Source: Amaricoccus solimangrovi
Lineage (GTDB): Bacteria > Pseudomonadota > Alphaproteobacteria > Rhodobacterales > Rhodobacteraceae
Direction: 5' to 3'
DNA: 64,000 nt
Assembly (NCBI RefSeq): GCF_006385685.1
Contig: NZ_VFRP01000004.1
Span: 186,001 to 250,000 of the forward strand
Shown here: positions 16,596 through 23,797 of the stretch, in pieces
How positions within the stretch are numbered: position 1 is the first letter of the stretch
Layout: every line of letters begins with the position of its first letter
Translations under genes and position numbers: made by a program
The notes under the pieces: model-generated
The model's database searches: none
Told to the model about the DNA's origin: nothing
What the model saw: only the letters and a program-made list of their open reading frames with translations

Positions 16596-17132
16596 TCAGC
16601 CCTTCAGCCGGTTGGCGACGGCCGCGCCGACCGCCTCGGAATCCGCGGCCTTCGGCACGAAGGCCTCGACGATCGCCTGCGCGGTCTCGAGCGCGACTTC
16701 CTCGACGCTGCGGGTCGCGCTGTCCCGGATGTCGCGGATCCGCGTTTCCGATTCCGCCGTCTTCGCGGCGATCTCGGCGTCGGCCTTGGCCATCAGGGTG
16801 GAAAGCTCCGCGTTGATCTGGGCCTTGGTATCGGCGGCGATCTTCTGCGCCTCCTCCCGCGCGGTGGCGAGGGCGGCGTTGTAGGATGCCTCGGCCTCCT
16901 CGGCGCGGCGCTTGTAGAGCGCGGCCTCCTCGAGGTCGTTGGCGATCGCGTCGTTGCGCTCCGCGAGCACCGCGGCGATGCGCGGCAGCGCGAAGCGGGT
17001 CAGGATGAAATAGAGGGCGACCAGGGCGACGATCAGCCAGAAGATCATGTTCGGGTAGGTGGTGACGTCGAGCTGGGGCATGCCACCCTCGGCATGTTCC
17101 AGCTGGATCTCACTCAGGGTCTCGGTCGCCAT
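16596..17132 (-). CDS. atpX: ATP synthase F0 subunit b'
   Basis: 178 residues. An N-terminal extension (about 25 residues) precedes the single membrane helix ([22 protein letters not shown]). A long coiled coil follows ([24 protein letters not shown] and onward). Organisms with photosynthetic ancestry have a b/b' heterodimer in the peripheral stalk; this is the b' member, placed between atpE and atpF. The gene is called atpX or atpG in different genomes. Confidence 0.92.
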   Translation of the reverse strand: MATETLSEIQLEHAEGGMPQLDVTTYPNMIFWLIVALVALYFILTRFALPRIAAVLAERNDAIANDLEEAALYKRRAEEAEASYNAALATAREEAQKIAADTKAQINAELSTLMAKADAEIAAKTAESETRIRDIRDSATRSVEEVALETAQAIVEAFVPKAADSEAVGAAVANRLKG

Positions 17133-17202
17133 GTGTCACTCCGGCAGGGGCTCCGTGCGCGCCGCCCGGATTGGCGGCGCCCGTCAGGTCTCGATCGTAG
17201 GA

Positions 17203-17439
17203 TCAGACCGCGAACATCAGCAGGAGCGCGACGAGGAACGAGAAGATCCCGAGCGCCTCGGCGAAGGCGATGCCGATGAAGAGCGTCGCGGTCTGCTCGC
17301 CGGCCGCGCTCGGGTTGCGCAGCGCGCCCTGCAGGAAGCTGCCGGCCACGTTACCGACACCGATGCCGGCGCCGCCGATCCCGATGCAGGCCAGGCCCGC
17401 GCCGAGGTACTGACCGAGTTCCGCGATATTGCCTTCCAT
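17203..17439 (-). CDS. atpE: ATP synthase F0 subunit c
   Basis: 78 residues, the usual size. Two membrane helices flank the polar RNP loop (residues 41-43). The first is glycine-rich ([16 protein letters not shown]). The second carries the proton-binding Glu at position 61 ([13 protein letters not shown]). No sodium-specific motif is apparent, so a proton-driven ring is expected. It lies between atpB and the b' gene with 61- and 70-base gaps. Confidence 0.97.
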   Translation of the reverse strand: MEGNIAELGQYLGAGLACIGIGGAGIGVGNVAGSFLQGALRNPSAAGEQTATLFIGIAFAEALGIFSFLVALLLMFAV

Positions 17440-17500
17440 AGTGGGTCTCCCGTGGATTGGAATGGCTTCAGAAATGAGTTCGGAGCGGGGGCTCCCGGCC

Positions 17501-18250
17501 TCAGTGGCCGGGATGCAGGGCGTCGTTGAGGTAGACGCAGGTCAGGATCGCGAAGACATAGGCCTGGACGACCGCGACCATGAGTTCGAGCGCGTAGATC
17601 GTGCTGATCGCGAGGATCGGCACCACCGAGAAGAGGCCGAGCGCGCCGGCGAAGCCCGCGAAGACCTTCAGCACCGCGTGGCCCGCCATGATGTTGCCGG
17701 CAAGTCGGACGCTGTGGCTGATCGGGCGGACGAAGTAGGAGATCACCTCGATGAGCGCGAGCACGCAGCGCAGCGCGACCGTCGGCGCGCTCGACACCCA
17801 GAACAGCTTCAGGAAGCCCGCGCCGTGCTTGGCGAAGCCGATCGCGGTGACCGAGATGAAGACCGCGAGCGCCAGGATCACCGTGACGGCGATGTGCGAC
17901 GTGGTCGAGAAGCTCGTCGGGATGAGGCCGAGCAGGTTCGCGAACAGGATGAAGAGGAAGAGGGTGATCACGTAGGGGAAGTACTTCACCCCGTGCTTGC
18001 CCGTGACGTCCTCGACCATCTTGTAGACGAAACCGTAGGTGAGTTCGGCCATCGACTGGCCGCGCGAAGGGATGAGCGCCCGGCCGCGCGAGCCGAAGAC
18101 CATGAGCAGCGACACCGCCACCACGGTGATCCCGAGCCAGAGCGTCGCATTGGTCGGCGTGTACCAATGGATCTCGTCGCCGCCGAACAGCGGCTTCAGC
18201 AGGAACTGCTCCATCGGGTGGATATTGAAACCGCCGCCGCCTTCCGCCAT
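17501..18250 (-). CDS. atpB: ATP synthase F0 subunit a
   Basis: 249 residues from [29 protein letters not shown] upstream supports ATG 18250, although the frame is open much further. Five to six membrane helices are visible. The conserved helix [14 protein letters not shown] contains the essential Arg of the proton channel, and [16 protein letters not shown] carries the conserved Glu and Gln near the C terminus. It follows atpI by 14 bases. Confidence 0.97.
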   Translation of the reverse strand: MAEGGGGFNIHPMEQFLLKPLFGGDEIHWYTPTNATLWLGITVVAVSLLMVFGSRGRALIPSRGQSMAELTYGFVYKMVEDVTGKHGVKYFPYVITLFLFILFANLLGLIPTSFSTTSHIAVTVILALAVFISVTAIGFAKHGAGFLKLFWVSSAPTVALRCVLALIEVISYFVRPISHSVRLAGNIMAGHAVLKVFAGFAGALGLFSVVPILAISTIYALELMVAVVQAYVFAILTCVYLNDALHPGH

Positions 18251-18264
18251 CGCGCTCTCGCTCC

Positions 18265-18624
18265 CTAGCGCGGATCCTCGGGATCCGTGTCCGAATTCGC
18301 GGGGTCGCGGCCCATCAGCGCGGCCTCTCCCCGATGTTCCTTCACCTCGGCCGCGGTGCGCAGCATCGTCCGGACGCCGGCCGCGAAGCCAAGAAGGGCG
18401 AAGACGAGAAGGAACGCGGGTCGCGTCCCGAAGAGCTCGTCCAGCCCGTAGCCAATTCCGATGCCGAGGACCATGCCCACGACGAGTTCGATCACCATCC
18501 GCCAGGCAAGCGAGCCCTGCTGGTACTCGCTCGGCCGCCGCTCCGGCTCCTTGCGCTGCTCCCGGGCCGCCGCCAGGCGATCCTCGAGCCGCTTCATGCG
18601 TTCCGCGAACGGATCCTCGGACAT
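18265..18624 (-). CDS. atpI: AtpI/AtpQ-type F0F1 assembly protein
   Basis: 119 residues. A charged N-terminal helix ([21 protein letters not shown]) is followed by two membrane helices ([21 protein letters not shown] and [18 protein letters not shown]) and a charged tail. This is the AtpI-like protein that opens alphaproteobacterial F0 operons and is thought to help c-ring assembly or metal uptake. It is the first gene of the operon and lies 40 bases after a plausible promoter. Confidence 0.88.
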   Translation of the reverse strand: MSEDPFAERMKRLEDRLAAAREQRKEPERRPSEYQQGSLAWRMVIELVVGMVLGIGIGYGLDELFGTRPAFLLVFALLGFAAGVRTMLRTAAEVKEHRGEAALMGRDPANSDTDPEDPR

Positions 18625-18663
18625 GGAACATCGCCCCCCGGCCAGTCCTTCGCGCGGGACAGG

Positions 18664-18691
18664 TGGTAACGGATCGTTGAAGGCCGGTCAA
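18664..18691 (-). promoter_or_regulatory. Probable sigma-70 promoter of the F0 operon
   Basis: On the minus strand TTGACC (18691-18686) is followed after 16 bases by TTACCA (18669-18664), 39 bases before the atpI ATG. No other good match was seen in this gap. Confidence 0.5.
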
Positions 18692-18858
18692 GGCCGGGAT
18701 TTACTCTTCCATTCGGTTTAACATGTTGATTTCATTATAGTCGAACTCCGGCACCGGCGCTTTGTCGCGGGCGCCGCGCCGCGCGCCCGGGCGCCGGTCC
18801 GGCCGGGTTGAAGGCGCGCTTCCGGCGCCCCATAGTCGGCGGAGGAGAGGGGAGCGCG

Positions 18859-19227
18859 ATGCGGGACGCGGAGGAACTGGATCTCGACCGGGTCTTCGCC
18901 GCGCTCGCCGATCCGACGCGGCGCGCGATCCTGACCGCGCTGCTCGCGGGGGAGGCCAGCGTGAGCGACCTCGCGGCGCCCTTCGACATCTCGCTCGCGG
19001 GGGTTTCCAAGCATCTCCAGATCCTCGCCCGCGCCGGGCTCGTCAGCCAGGTCCGCGCCGGGCGGGAGAAGACCTGCCGGCTGGAACCCGACGCGCTGAA
19101 CGCGGCCGCGATCTGGATGCGCGGCTTCGGCGGCTTCGAAGGGGTCGATCTCGACGCGGTCGAGCGGATCCTCGAAGGGCTGATCGGGGAGGACGGGGAG
19201 CGCGCCTTTCTCCCGGGTGAAGACTAG
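18859..19227 (+). CDS. ArsR/SmtB-family transcriptional regulator
   Basis: 122 residues from ATG 18859, with GGAGGAGAGGGGAG upstream; the open frame is 17 codons longer. It has an ArsR-type winged helix (FAALADPTRRAILTALLAGE, DLAAPFDISLAGVSKHLQILARAGLV) and no Cys metal site. It resembles the ArsR at 9934-10302 but has no AHSA1 partner next to it, so its target is unknown. The gap upstream is AT-rich (around 18705-18745, including TTATAGT and AACATGTT) and probably holds its promoter. It is divergent from the F0 operon. Confidence 0.88.
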   Translation: MRDAEELDLDRVFAALADPTRRAILTALLAGEASVSDLAAPFDISLAGVSKHLQILARAGLVSQVRAGREKTCRLEPDALNAAAIWMRGFGGFEGVDLDAVERILEGLIGEDGERAFLPGED

Positions 19228-19536
19228 ACGCGCCTCCCGGGAGGCGGCGGAGCGGCCCTTTGGCCGCGAGTCCGGTTTCTCCCCGCCTGTTGTCGGGACC
19301 CCTCGCTCCGGTCCTTCGGGCCGGCGCGGGCTTCCCGATGGATTTCATGCCATATGAAACAGAGGAAGAAGCAAGTGACGGGCCGGGCGCCCGGCGGGCG
19401 AACGGCCGGCGGGTGTAAGGAGGCGCGCCGCTTCGGGCCGAGCGCCCCGACAGGCGAAGGTCGTGAAGCGCGCCGCGGGCGCGGCCTTGCCACGGGCGGA
19501 GCGCCCGACGCGGCGCCACCGCCCGGAGGGCCGCTC
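19228..19536. other. 309-base gap between convergent genes, with hairpins
   Basis: No convincing gene. It holds the perfect palindrome CGCCTCCC/GGGAGGCG (19231-19246), the hairpin GCGGCC-CTTT-GGCCGC (19252-19267), a short AT-rich inverted repeat TTTCAT-GCCAT-ATGAAA (19343-19359), and a dispersed repeat at its right end. The first two probably end the arsR transcript. An 89-codon minus-strand frame here is Arg/Pro-rich and has no family features. Confidence 0.6.
19470..19532. repeat. Dispersed GC-rich repeat, copy A
   Basis: 63 bases that match 42484-42547. The last 31 bases (19502-19532) are identical to 42517-42547, and two further blocks of 13 and 10 bases are also identical. The copy begins four bases after the L,D-transpeptidase stop, reading along the minus strand. 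Confidence 0.75.
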
Positions 19537-20229
19537 TCAGATGACGCGGACCGGCGCGCCGAGCCTCACGCGGTCATAGAGGTCGATCACGTCCTGGTTC
19601 AGCATCCGGAAACAGCCGGAGGACGCCGCCCAGCCGATGCTGCCGGGCTGGTTGGTGCCATGGATCCGGAAGCCGGAATCCGCGCCCCCGAAATAGATGT
19701 AGAGCGCCCGGGCGCCGAGCGGGTTCCGGGGACCGCCCGGCATGCCCCCGGCCCAAGGCCGAAGCGAGGGATCGCGTGCGATCATTTCCGGGGGCGGCGT
19801 CCAGCCCGGCCAGCGCGCGGTCCGGGCGATCCTGCCCTCCCCGGTCCAGCCGAAACCCTCGCGCCCGATCGCGATCCCGTAGCGGATCGCCTGGCCGCCC
19901 GGCTCCACGTAGTAGAGGAACGGTCCCTTGGTATCGATGACGATCGTGCCCGGCGCCTCGGCGCCCGCGTAAGGCACGGTATGGCGCAGCAGGCCCGGCG
20001 GGAAGCGGCCGACGTCGATGGCGGGAATCGTCCAGGCGCCATCGGGGCGGGCGGCGTAGAGCGCGGGATCGACCGGCTCCGTCTCGGGGGAGAGCGACAG
20101 CCGCGCCGCCTCCGGGCTCTCCGCCTGGACCAGGCCCGCGGGCTCCGTCGGGGCGCAGGCGCCGAGCGCCAGCGCGAGGCAGGCCGCGCCCGGGGCCATC
20201 GCGGTACGAATGCGCGAAAGAAGAATCAT
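19537..20229 (-). CDS. L,D-transpeptidase (YkuD domain) lipoprotein
   Basis: 230 residues. The N terminus MILLSRIRTAMAPGAACLALALGAC has positive charge, a hydrophobic core and a lipobox ending in Cys, so it is probably a lipoprotein. The C-terminal YkuD domain shows IHGTNQPGSIGWAASSGCFR, with the catalytic His and Cys in HGT...SSGCFR. The family cross-links peptidoglycan 3-3 or attaches proteins to it. ATG 20229 is chosen because it gives a proper signal peptide; its upstream GAGAGG is unusually close. A GTG 15 codons earlier is possible. The gene stands alone. Confidence 0.9.
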   Translation of the reverse strand: MILLSRIRTAMAPGAACLALALGACAPTEPAGLVQAESPEAARLSLSPETEPVDPALYAARPDGAWTIPAIDVGRFPPGLLRHTVPYAGAEAPGTIVIDTKGPFLYYVEPGGQAIRYGIAIGREGFGWTGEGRIARTARWPGWTPPPEMIARDPSLRPWAGGMPGGPRNPLGARALYIYFGGADSGFRIHGTNQPGSIGWAASSGCFRMLNQDVIDLYDRVRLGAPVRVI

Positions 20230-20346
20230 CCTCTCACCGGCGAACGAAATGAAGCGGCGCCCCGACCATAGCACAGGGGCGCGCGATTCCGCCGCCGGAC
20301 CCGTCGTTCCGGCCGGTTTTTCTCGCGGATTGGTTGACGGGACCGT

Positions 20347-21312
20347 TCAGCCGCGGGCGGCGTCGTAGATCATGTCGATCATGCGCTGGTTCCCGCGGGA
20401 GAATTCGAGCGGGCAGGCGTAGTCCGCGCCATCGAGCACCGCGGCGTTGAACGCGTCGATCTGCGCCCGGTACTGGTCCGCCGCCGGGAACCGCTCGATC
20501 GTCGTCACCCCGTCGGCGGCGCGAAGCTCGATCGCCGACTCGCCGTAGACGCGGGCGTTGAACGGCGTCGTGACCGAGACGAAGCCCTTGTCGCCATGGA
20601 AGACCATCTGTTGCCGGGGCGCCATCCGCATCGAGACGTAGAAGTCGAGCAGGAAGCCCGGGAATGCGACCCGCGCCGTGGCGGTCGCGTCGATCCCCAT
20701 GTCCCAGTCGATCACCGCCGAGGCGGAGACGGGCTCCGCCCCGGTGACGAAGCGGGTGGTGACGCTCGGATAGACGCCGATGTCGCGCAGCGCGCCGCCG
20801 CCGAGTTCGGGCATGTTGCGGATGTTGGCCGCGTCGGCGTTGAAGAAGCTGAAGGCGCCCTGAACGAGGCGGAGCGTTCCGATGGCGCCCGAGTCGACGA
20901 GCTCGCGCACCCGGCGCCATTGCGGATGATGCGTGACCATGAAGGCCTCGGCCGCGAGCAGGCCCGTCTCGTCGCGGAGCGCGATCAGGGGATCGATCTC
21001 CTCGGCGCGAAGGGCGATCGGCTTCTCGCAGAGCACGTGCTTTCCGGCGCGCAGGCAGCGCGCCGTCCACTCGACATGCTGGCTGTTCGGCAGCGGAATG
21101 TAGACGGCGTCGATACCGGGATCCGCGAGCATCGCGTCATAGTCGTCGAAGACGCGCAGGCCCGGATAGACCGCGAAGGGCTCCGCCTTCCCCGGCGAGC
21201 GGCTCGCCACCGCCGCGACGACGCCGCGGTCGCTGATGTGGATCGCCGGCGCCAGAAATTCCCGCGCGATCTTCGCCGCCCCGAGAATACCCCATCTCAC
21301 CGCCTCGGCCAT
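20347..21312 (-). CDS. Gfo/Idh/MocA-family oxidoreductase
   Basis: 321 residues. The N-terminal Rossmann fold has RWGILGAAKIAREFLAPAI, followed by VYIPLPNSQHVEWTARCLRAGKHVLCEKPIAL with the conserved EKP lysine that starts the substrate domain. The C-terminal part is the usual beta-sheet substrate domain (GGGALRDIGVYPSV). These enzymes use NAD(P) on sugars, inositols or trans-dihydrodiols; the substrate cannot be assigned. ATG 21312 has GGAGGGC upstream. It follows rpoH by about 70 bases on the same strand, but no functional link is evident. Confidence 0.9.
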   Translation of the reverse strand: MAEAVRWGILGAAKIAREFLAPAIHISDRGVVAAVASRSPGKAEPFAVYPGLRVFDDYDAMLADPGIDAVYIPLPNSQHVEWTARCLRAGKHVLCEKPIALRAEEIDPLIALRDETGLLAAEAFMVTHHPQWRRVRELVDSGAIGTLRLVQGAFSFFNADAANIRNMPELGGGALRDIGVYPSVTTRFVTGAEPVSASAVIDWDMGIDATATARVAFPGFLLDFYVSMRMAPRQQMVFHGDKGFVSVTTPFNARVYGESAIELRAADGVTTIERFPAADQYRAQIDAFNAAVLDGADYACPLEFSRGNQRMIDMIYDAARG

Positions 21313-21383
21313 GCCGCCCTCCGTTCACAGGTCGGGCGGACCCTAGGGCGGAAGGCGGCGGGAGGCAAACGGCGAACCGCGCG

Positions 21384-22280
21384 TCAGTTGACCGAAGGCA
21401 CGAGACCGGTCTCGGCGGCGCGCTCGCGCATCACCTTCTGCAGCTTCTCGAAGGCGCGGACCTCGATCTGGCGGATGCGCTCGCGGCTGACGCCGTATTC
21501 CTGGCTCAGGTCCTCGAGGGTCATCGGCTCGTCCTTCAGCCGCCGCTCGGTCAGGATGTGGCGCTCGCGCTCGTTGAGGCTTCCCATCGCCTCCATCAGC
21601 AGGCCCTGCCGGCTCTCGAGCTCGTCGCGCTCGGCGAGCGCGGCGGCCTGGTCGGCGTCCTCGTCCTCGAGCCAGTCCTGCCACTCCGCCGTGCCCTCGC
21701 CGTCGCCCTTGATCTGGGCGTTGAGGCTCGCGTCGCCGCCCGACATCCGGCGGTTCATCGAGATCACCTCGTCCTCGGAGACGTTGAGGTCATGGGCGAT
21801 CCGCGTCACGTTCTCGGGCCGAAGCTCGCCGTCCTCGATCGCGCCGATCTTGTTCTTCGCCTTGCGCAGGTTGAAGAAGAGCTTCTTCTGCGCCGCCGTG
21901 GTGCCCATCTTCACGAGGCTCCACGAGCGCAGGATGTATTCCTGGATCGAGGCGCGGATCCACCACATCGCATAGGTCGCGAGGCGGAAGCCCTTCTCGG
22001 GCTCGAACCGCTTGACCGCCTGCATCAGGCCGACATTGGCCTCCGAGATCACCTCGGCGATCGGCAGGCCGTAGCCGCGATAGCCCATGGCGATCTTGGC
22101 GGCGAGACGCAGATGGCTCGTCACCAGCTGGTGCGCCGCGTCCGTGTCCCCGTGATCGACCCAGGCCTTGGCCAGCATGTATTCCTGCTCGGGCTCGAGC
22201 ATCGGGAACTTGCGGATCTCCTGCATGTACCGCGACAGACCCTGTTCGGGCGACGGCGCGGGAAGTTTCGTATAGCTCAC
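21384..22280 (-). CDS. rpoH: RNA polymerase sigma-32 factor (heat shock)
   Basis: 298 residues. It has sigma-70 family regions 2 (ISEANVGLMQAVKRFEPEKG, FRLATYAMWWIRASIQEYIL) and 4 ([21 protein letters not shown]-like, near residue 260). Between them is the RpoH box QKKLFFNLRKAKNKI, which identifies it as sigma-32 rather than a housekeeping sigma. The start is a GTG at 22280 with GAGAGGAGG upstream. A GC-rich hairpin sits just upstream of that ribosome-binding site. Some alphaproteobacteria have two rpoH genes; only one is in this window. Confidence 0.96.
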   Translation of the reverse strand: MSYTKLPAPSPEQGLSRYMQEIRKFPMLEPEQEYMLAKAWVDHGDTDAAHQLVTSHLRLAAKIAMGYRGYGLPIAEVISEANVGLMQAVKRFEPEKGFRLATYAMWWIRASIQEYILRSWSLVKMGTTAAQKKLFFNLRKAKNKIGAIEDGELRPENVTRIAHDLNVSEDEVISMNRRMSGGDASLNAQIKGDGEGTAEWQDWLEDEDADQAAALAERDELESRQGLLMEAMGSLNERERHILTERRLKDEPMTLEDLSQEYGVSRERIRQIEVRAFEKLQKVMRERAAETGLVPSVN

Positions 22281-22293
22281 GCATCCTCCTCTC

Positions 22294-22311
22294 GCCGGGG
22301 CGATCCCCGGC
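22294..22311 (-). promoter_or_regulatory. Hairpin in the rpoH 5' leader
   Basis: On the minus strand GCCGGGG-ATCG-CCCCGGC forms a perfect 7-base stem that ends a few bases before the rpoH Shine-Dalgarno. It could modulate access of the ribosome. Further upstream the leader is AT-rich (TTCATACTATATG), which probably holds the promoter. Confidence 0.45.
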
Positions 22312-22349
22312 TCGCTGTCATATAGTATGAACCGACCGTTCTTCTAATG

Positions 22350-23396
22350 TTAAACATCCGCGTGACCGAGCCGGCGCAGCCGGTCGACCAGATCGCGGAA
22401 GTCCCCGGGCGGCGGCGCCTCGAAGCGCATCGCCTCCCCCGTCACCGGATGAACGAAGCCGAGCGTCCGGGCGTGCAGCGCCTGACGCGGGAAACCGGCC
22501 TCGACCCCCACCCGCTTGCCGTAAACGCGGTCGCCGATCAATGGATGCCCGGCGAAGGTCATGTGCACGCGGATCTGGTGGGTCCGCCCGGTCTCGAGCC
22601 AGCATTCGACGAGCGAGGCGACCGGCGGCGCCCCGGGCGGGCCGAAGCGTTCGAGCACGCGCGCCCGCGTCACCGCGCGGCGTCCGTCCCGGCTCAGCAC
22701 CGCCATGCGCTTGCGATCGCCCGGATGCCGGCCAATCGCCCCCTCGATCCGGAGCACGCCGCCCGGCTCCCAGGAGATGCCCGCGAGTCCCCGGAGCCGG
22801 GGATCCGCCGGGTCCGGCGCGCCGCGCACCACGGCGAGGTAGCGCCGTTCGAGGTCATGCGCCTTGAATTGCGCCGCGAGCCCCTGATGGGCGGCGTCGT
22901 CCTTGGCGACGACGAGCAGGCCGGAGGTTTCCTTGTCGATCCGGTGGACGATGCCGGGGCGTATCTCGCCGCCGATGCCAGAGAGCGAGCCGCCGCTGTG
23001 ATGGAGAAGCGCGTTGACGAGGGTGCCGTCCCGCTGGCCGGGCGCCGGATGCACGACGAGCCCCACGGGCTTGTCGAGAACGATCAGATGGGCATCCTCA
23101 TAGACGATTTCAAGCGGGATGTCCTCCGGTTGCGCGGCGGCGGGAATCGGCGCGGGCAGGGTCAGCGTGAACTCTCCCCCCGCGACCCGCGCCTTCGGGT
23201 CGGAGACGACCACGCCGTCGGCGCGCGCGACCGCGCCCTCCGCGATCAGCGCCTGGAGGCGGGAGCGGCTGAGGCCGAGCCCCTCTGGCACCGCCGCCGC
23301 CAAGGCCTTATCAAGCCGCGATTCGGGGCCGGCGGCCAGCGCGACCCGGATCTCCCGCGGCGGGGGAATGCGAGACGAAGGCGGAGGCAAAGTCAT
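22350..23396 (-). CDS. rluD: RluD-type 23S rRNA pseudouridine synthase
   Basis: 348 residues. An N-terminal S4 RNA-binding domain lies at about 15-85 (SRLDKALAAAVPEGLGLSRS). The RluA-family catalytic domain follows, with the catalytic Asp in IVHRIDKETSGLLVVAK and later GRTHQIRVHMTFAGHPLIGD. An S4 domain plus this length fits RluC/RluD; RluD (positions 1911, 1915 and 1917 in E. coli) is the likely one. The ATG at 23396 lies on the complement of the start codon of the divergent membrane-protein gene. rpoH follows downstream after about 70 bases. Confidence 0.9.
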   Translation of the reverse strand: MTLPPPSSRIPPPREIRVALAAGPESRLDKALAAAVPEGLGLSRSRLQALIAEGAVARADGVVVSDPKARVAGGEFTLTLPAPIPAAAQPEDIPLEIVYEDAHLIVLDKPVGLVVHPAPGQRDGTLVNALLHHSGGSLSGIGGEIRPGIVHRIDKETSGLLVVAKDDAAHQGLAAQFKAHDLERRYLAVVRGAPDPADPRLRGLAGISWEPGGVLRIEGAIGRHPGDRKRMAVLSRDGRRAVTRARVLERFGPPGAPPVASLVECWLETGRTHQIRVHMTFAGHPLIGDRVYGKRVGVEAGFPRQALHARTLGFVHPVTGEAMRFEAPPPGDFRDLVDRLRRLGHADV

Positions 23397-23724
23397 GGCC
23401 CGCGGGGCTCCCGATAGCGAGGAATTGCCGGAAACGCCGTCGCTGCGCCGGCTGAGGCGGCTCGTGACGACGCTGACGATCACGTTGATCCTCGGCGTGA
23501 TAACGGTCGTCGCGCTGCTTGTCATCCGCCTCGCCCAGATGACGCCGCCGCCACCCCTGCCCGCGACGATCGCCCTGCCGGCGGGCGAGCGGGCGACGGC
23601 GCTGACGCGCGGCGCGGGCTGGGTCGCGGTCGTGACCGTCGACGCCGGGGGCCGCGAGCGGATCCGGGTGATCGACGCCGAGACCGGGGCTCCGCGCGGC
23701 GTGACCGAGATCGCGCCCCGCTGA
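23395..23724 (+). CDS. Small single-span membrane protein (DUF6476-like)
   Basis: 109 residues with one hydrophobic segment at about 22-46 (LVTTLTITLILGVITVVALLVIRLA), preceded by Arg-rich sequence. The probably periplasmic part carries a beta-rich stretch (WVAVVTVDAGGRERIRVIDAETG). Short proteins of this kind sit beside rluD in Rhodobacterales and, as far as I recall, are grouped as DUF6476; the function is unknown. Its ATG (23395-23397) and the complementary rluD ATG overlap in one CATG. GGAGG upstream supports the start. Confidence 0.8.
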   Translation: MARGAPDSEELPETPSLRRLRRLVTTLTITLILGVITVVALLVIRLAQMTPPPPLPATIALPAGERATALTRGAGWVAVVTVDAGGRERIRVIDAETGAPRGVTEIAPR

Positions 23725-23797
23725 GCCCGGCCGCGGCTTCCGCTCCCCCCGCCAGTCTGGCACACTCTCCCGATCACACGAATCTCCGAAAGACGCG

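Noticed and set aside
19224-19493. An 89-codon minus-strand frame in the arsR/L,D-transpeptidase gap
   Set aside because: Arg/Pro-rich, no ribosome site, contains hairpins of a probable terminator.
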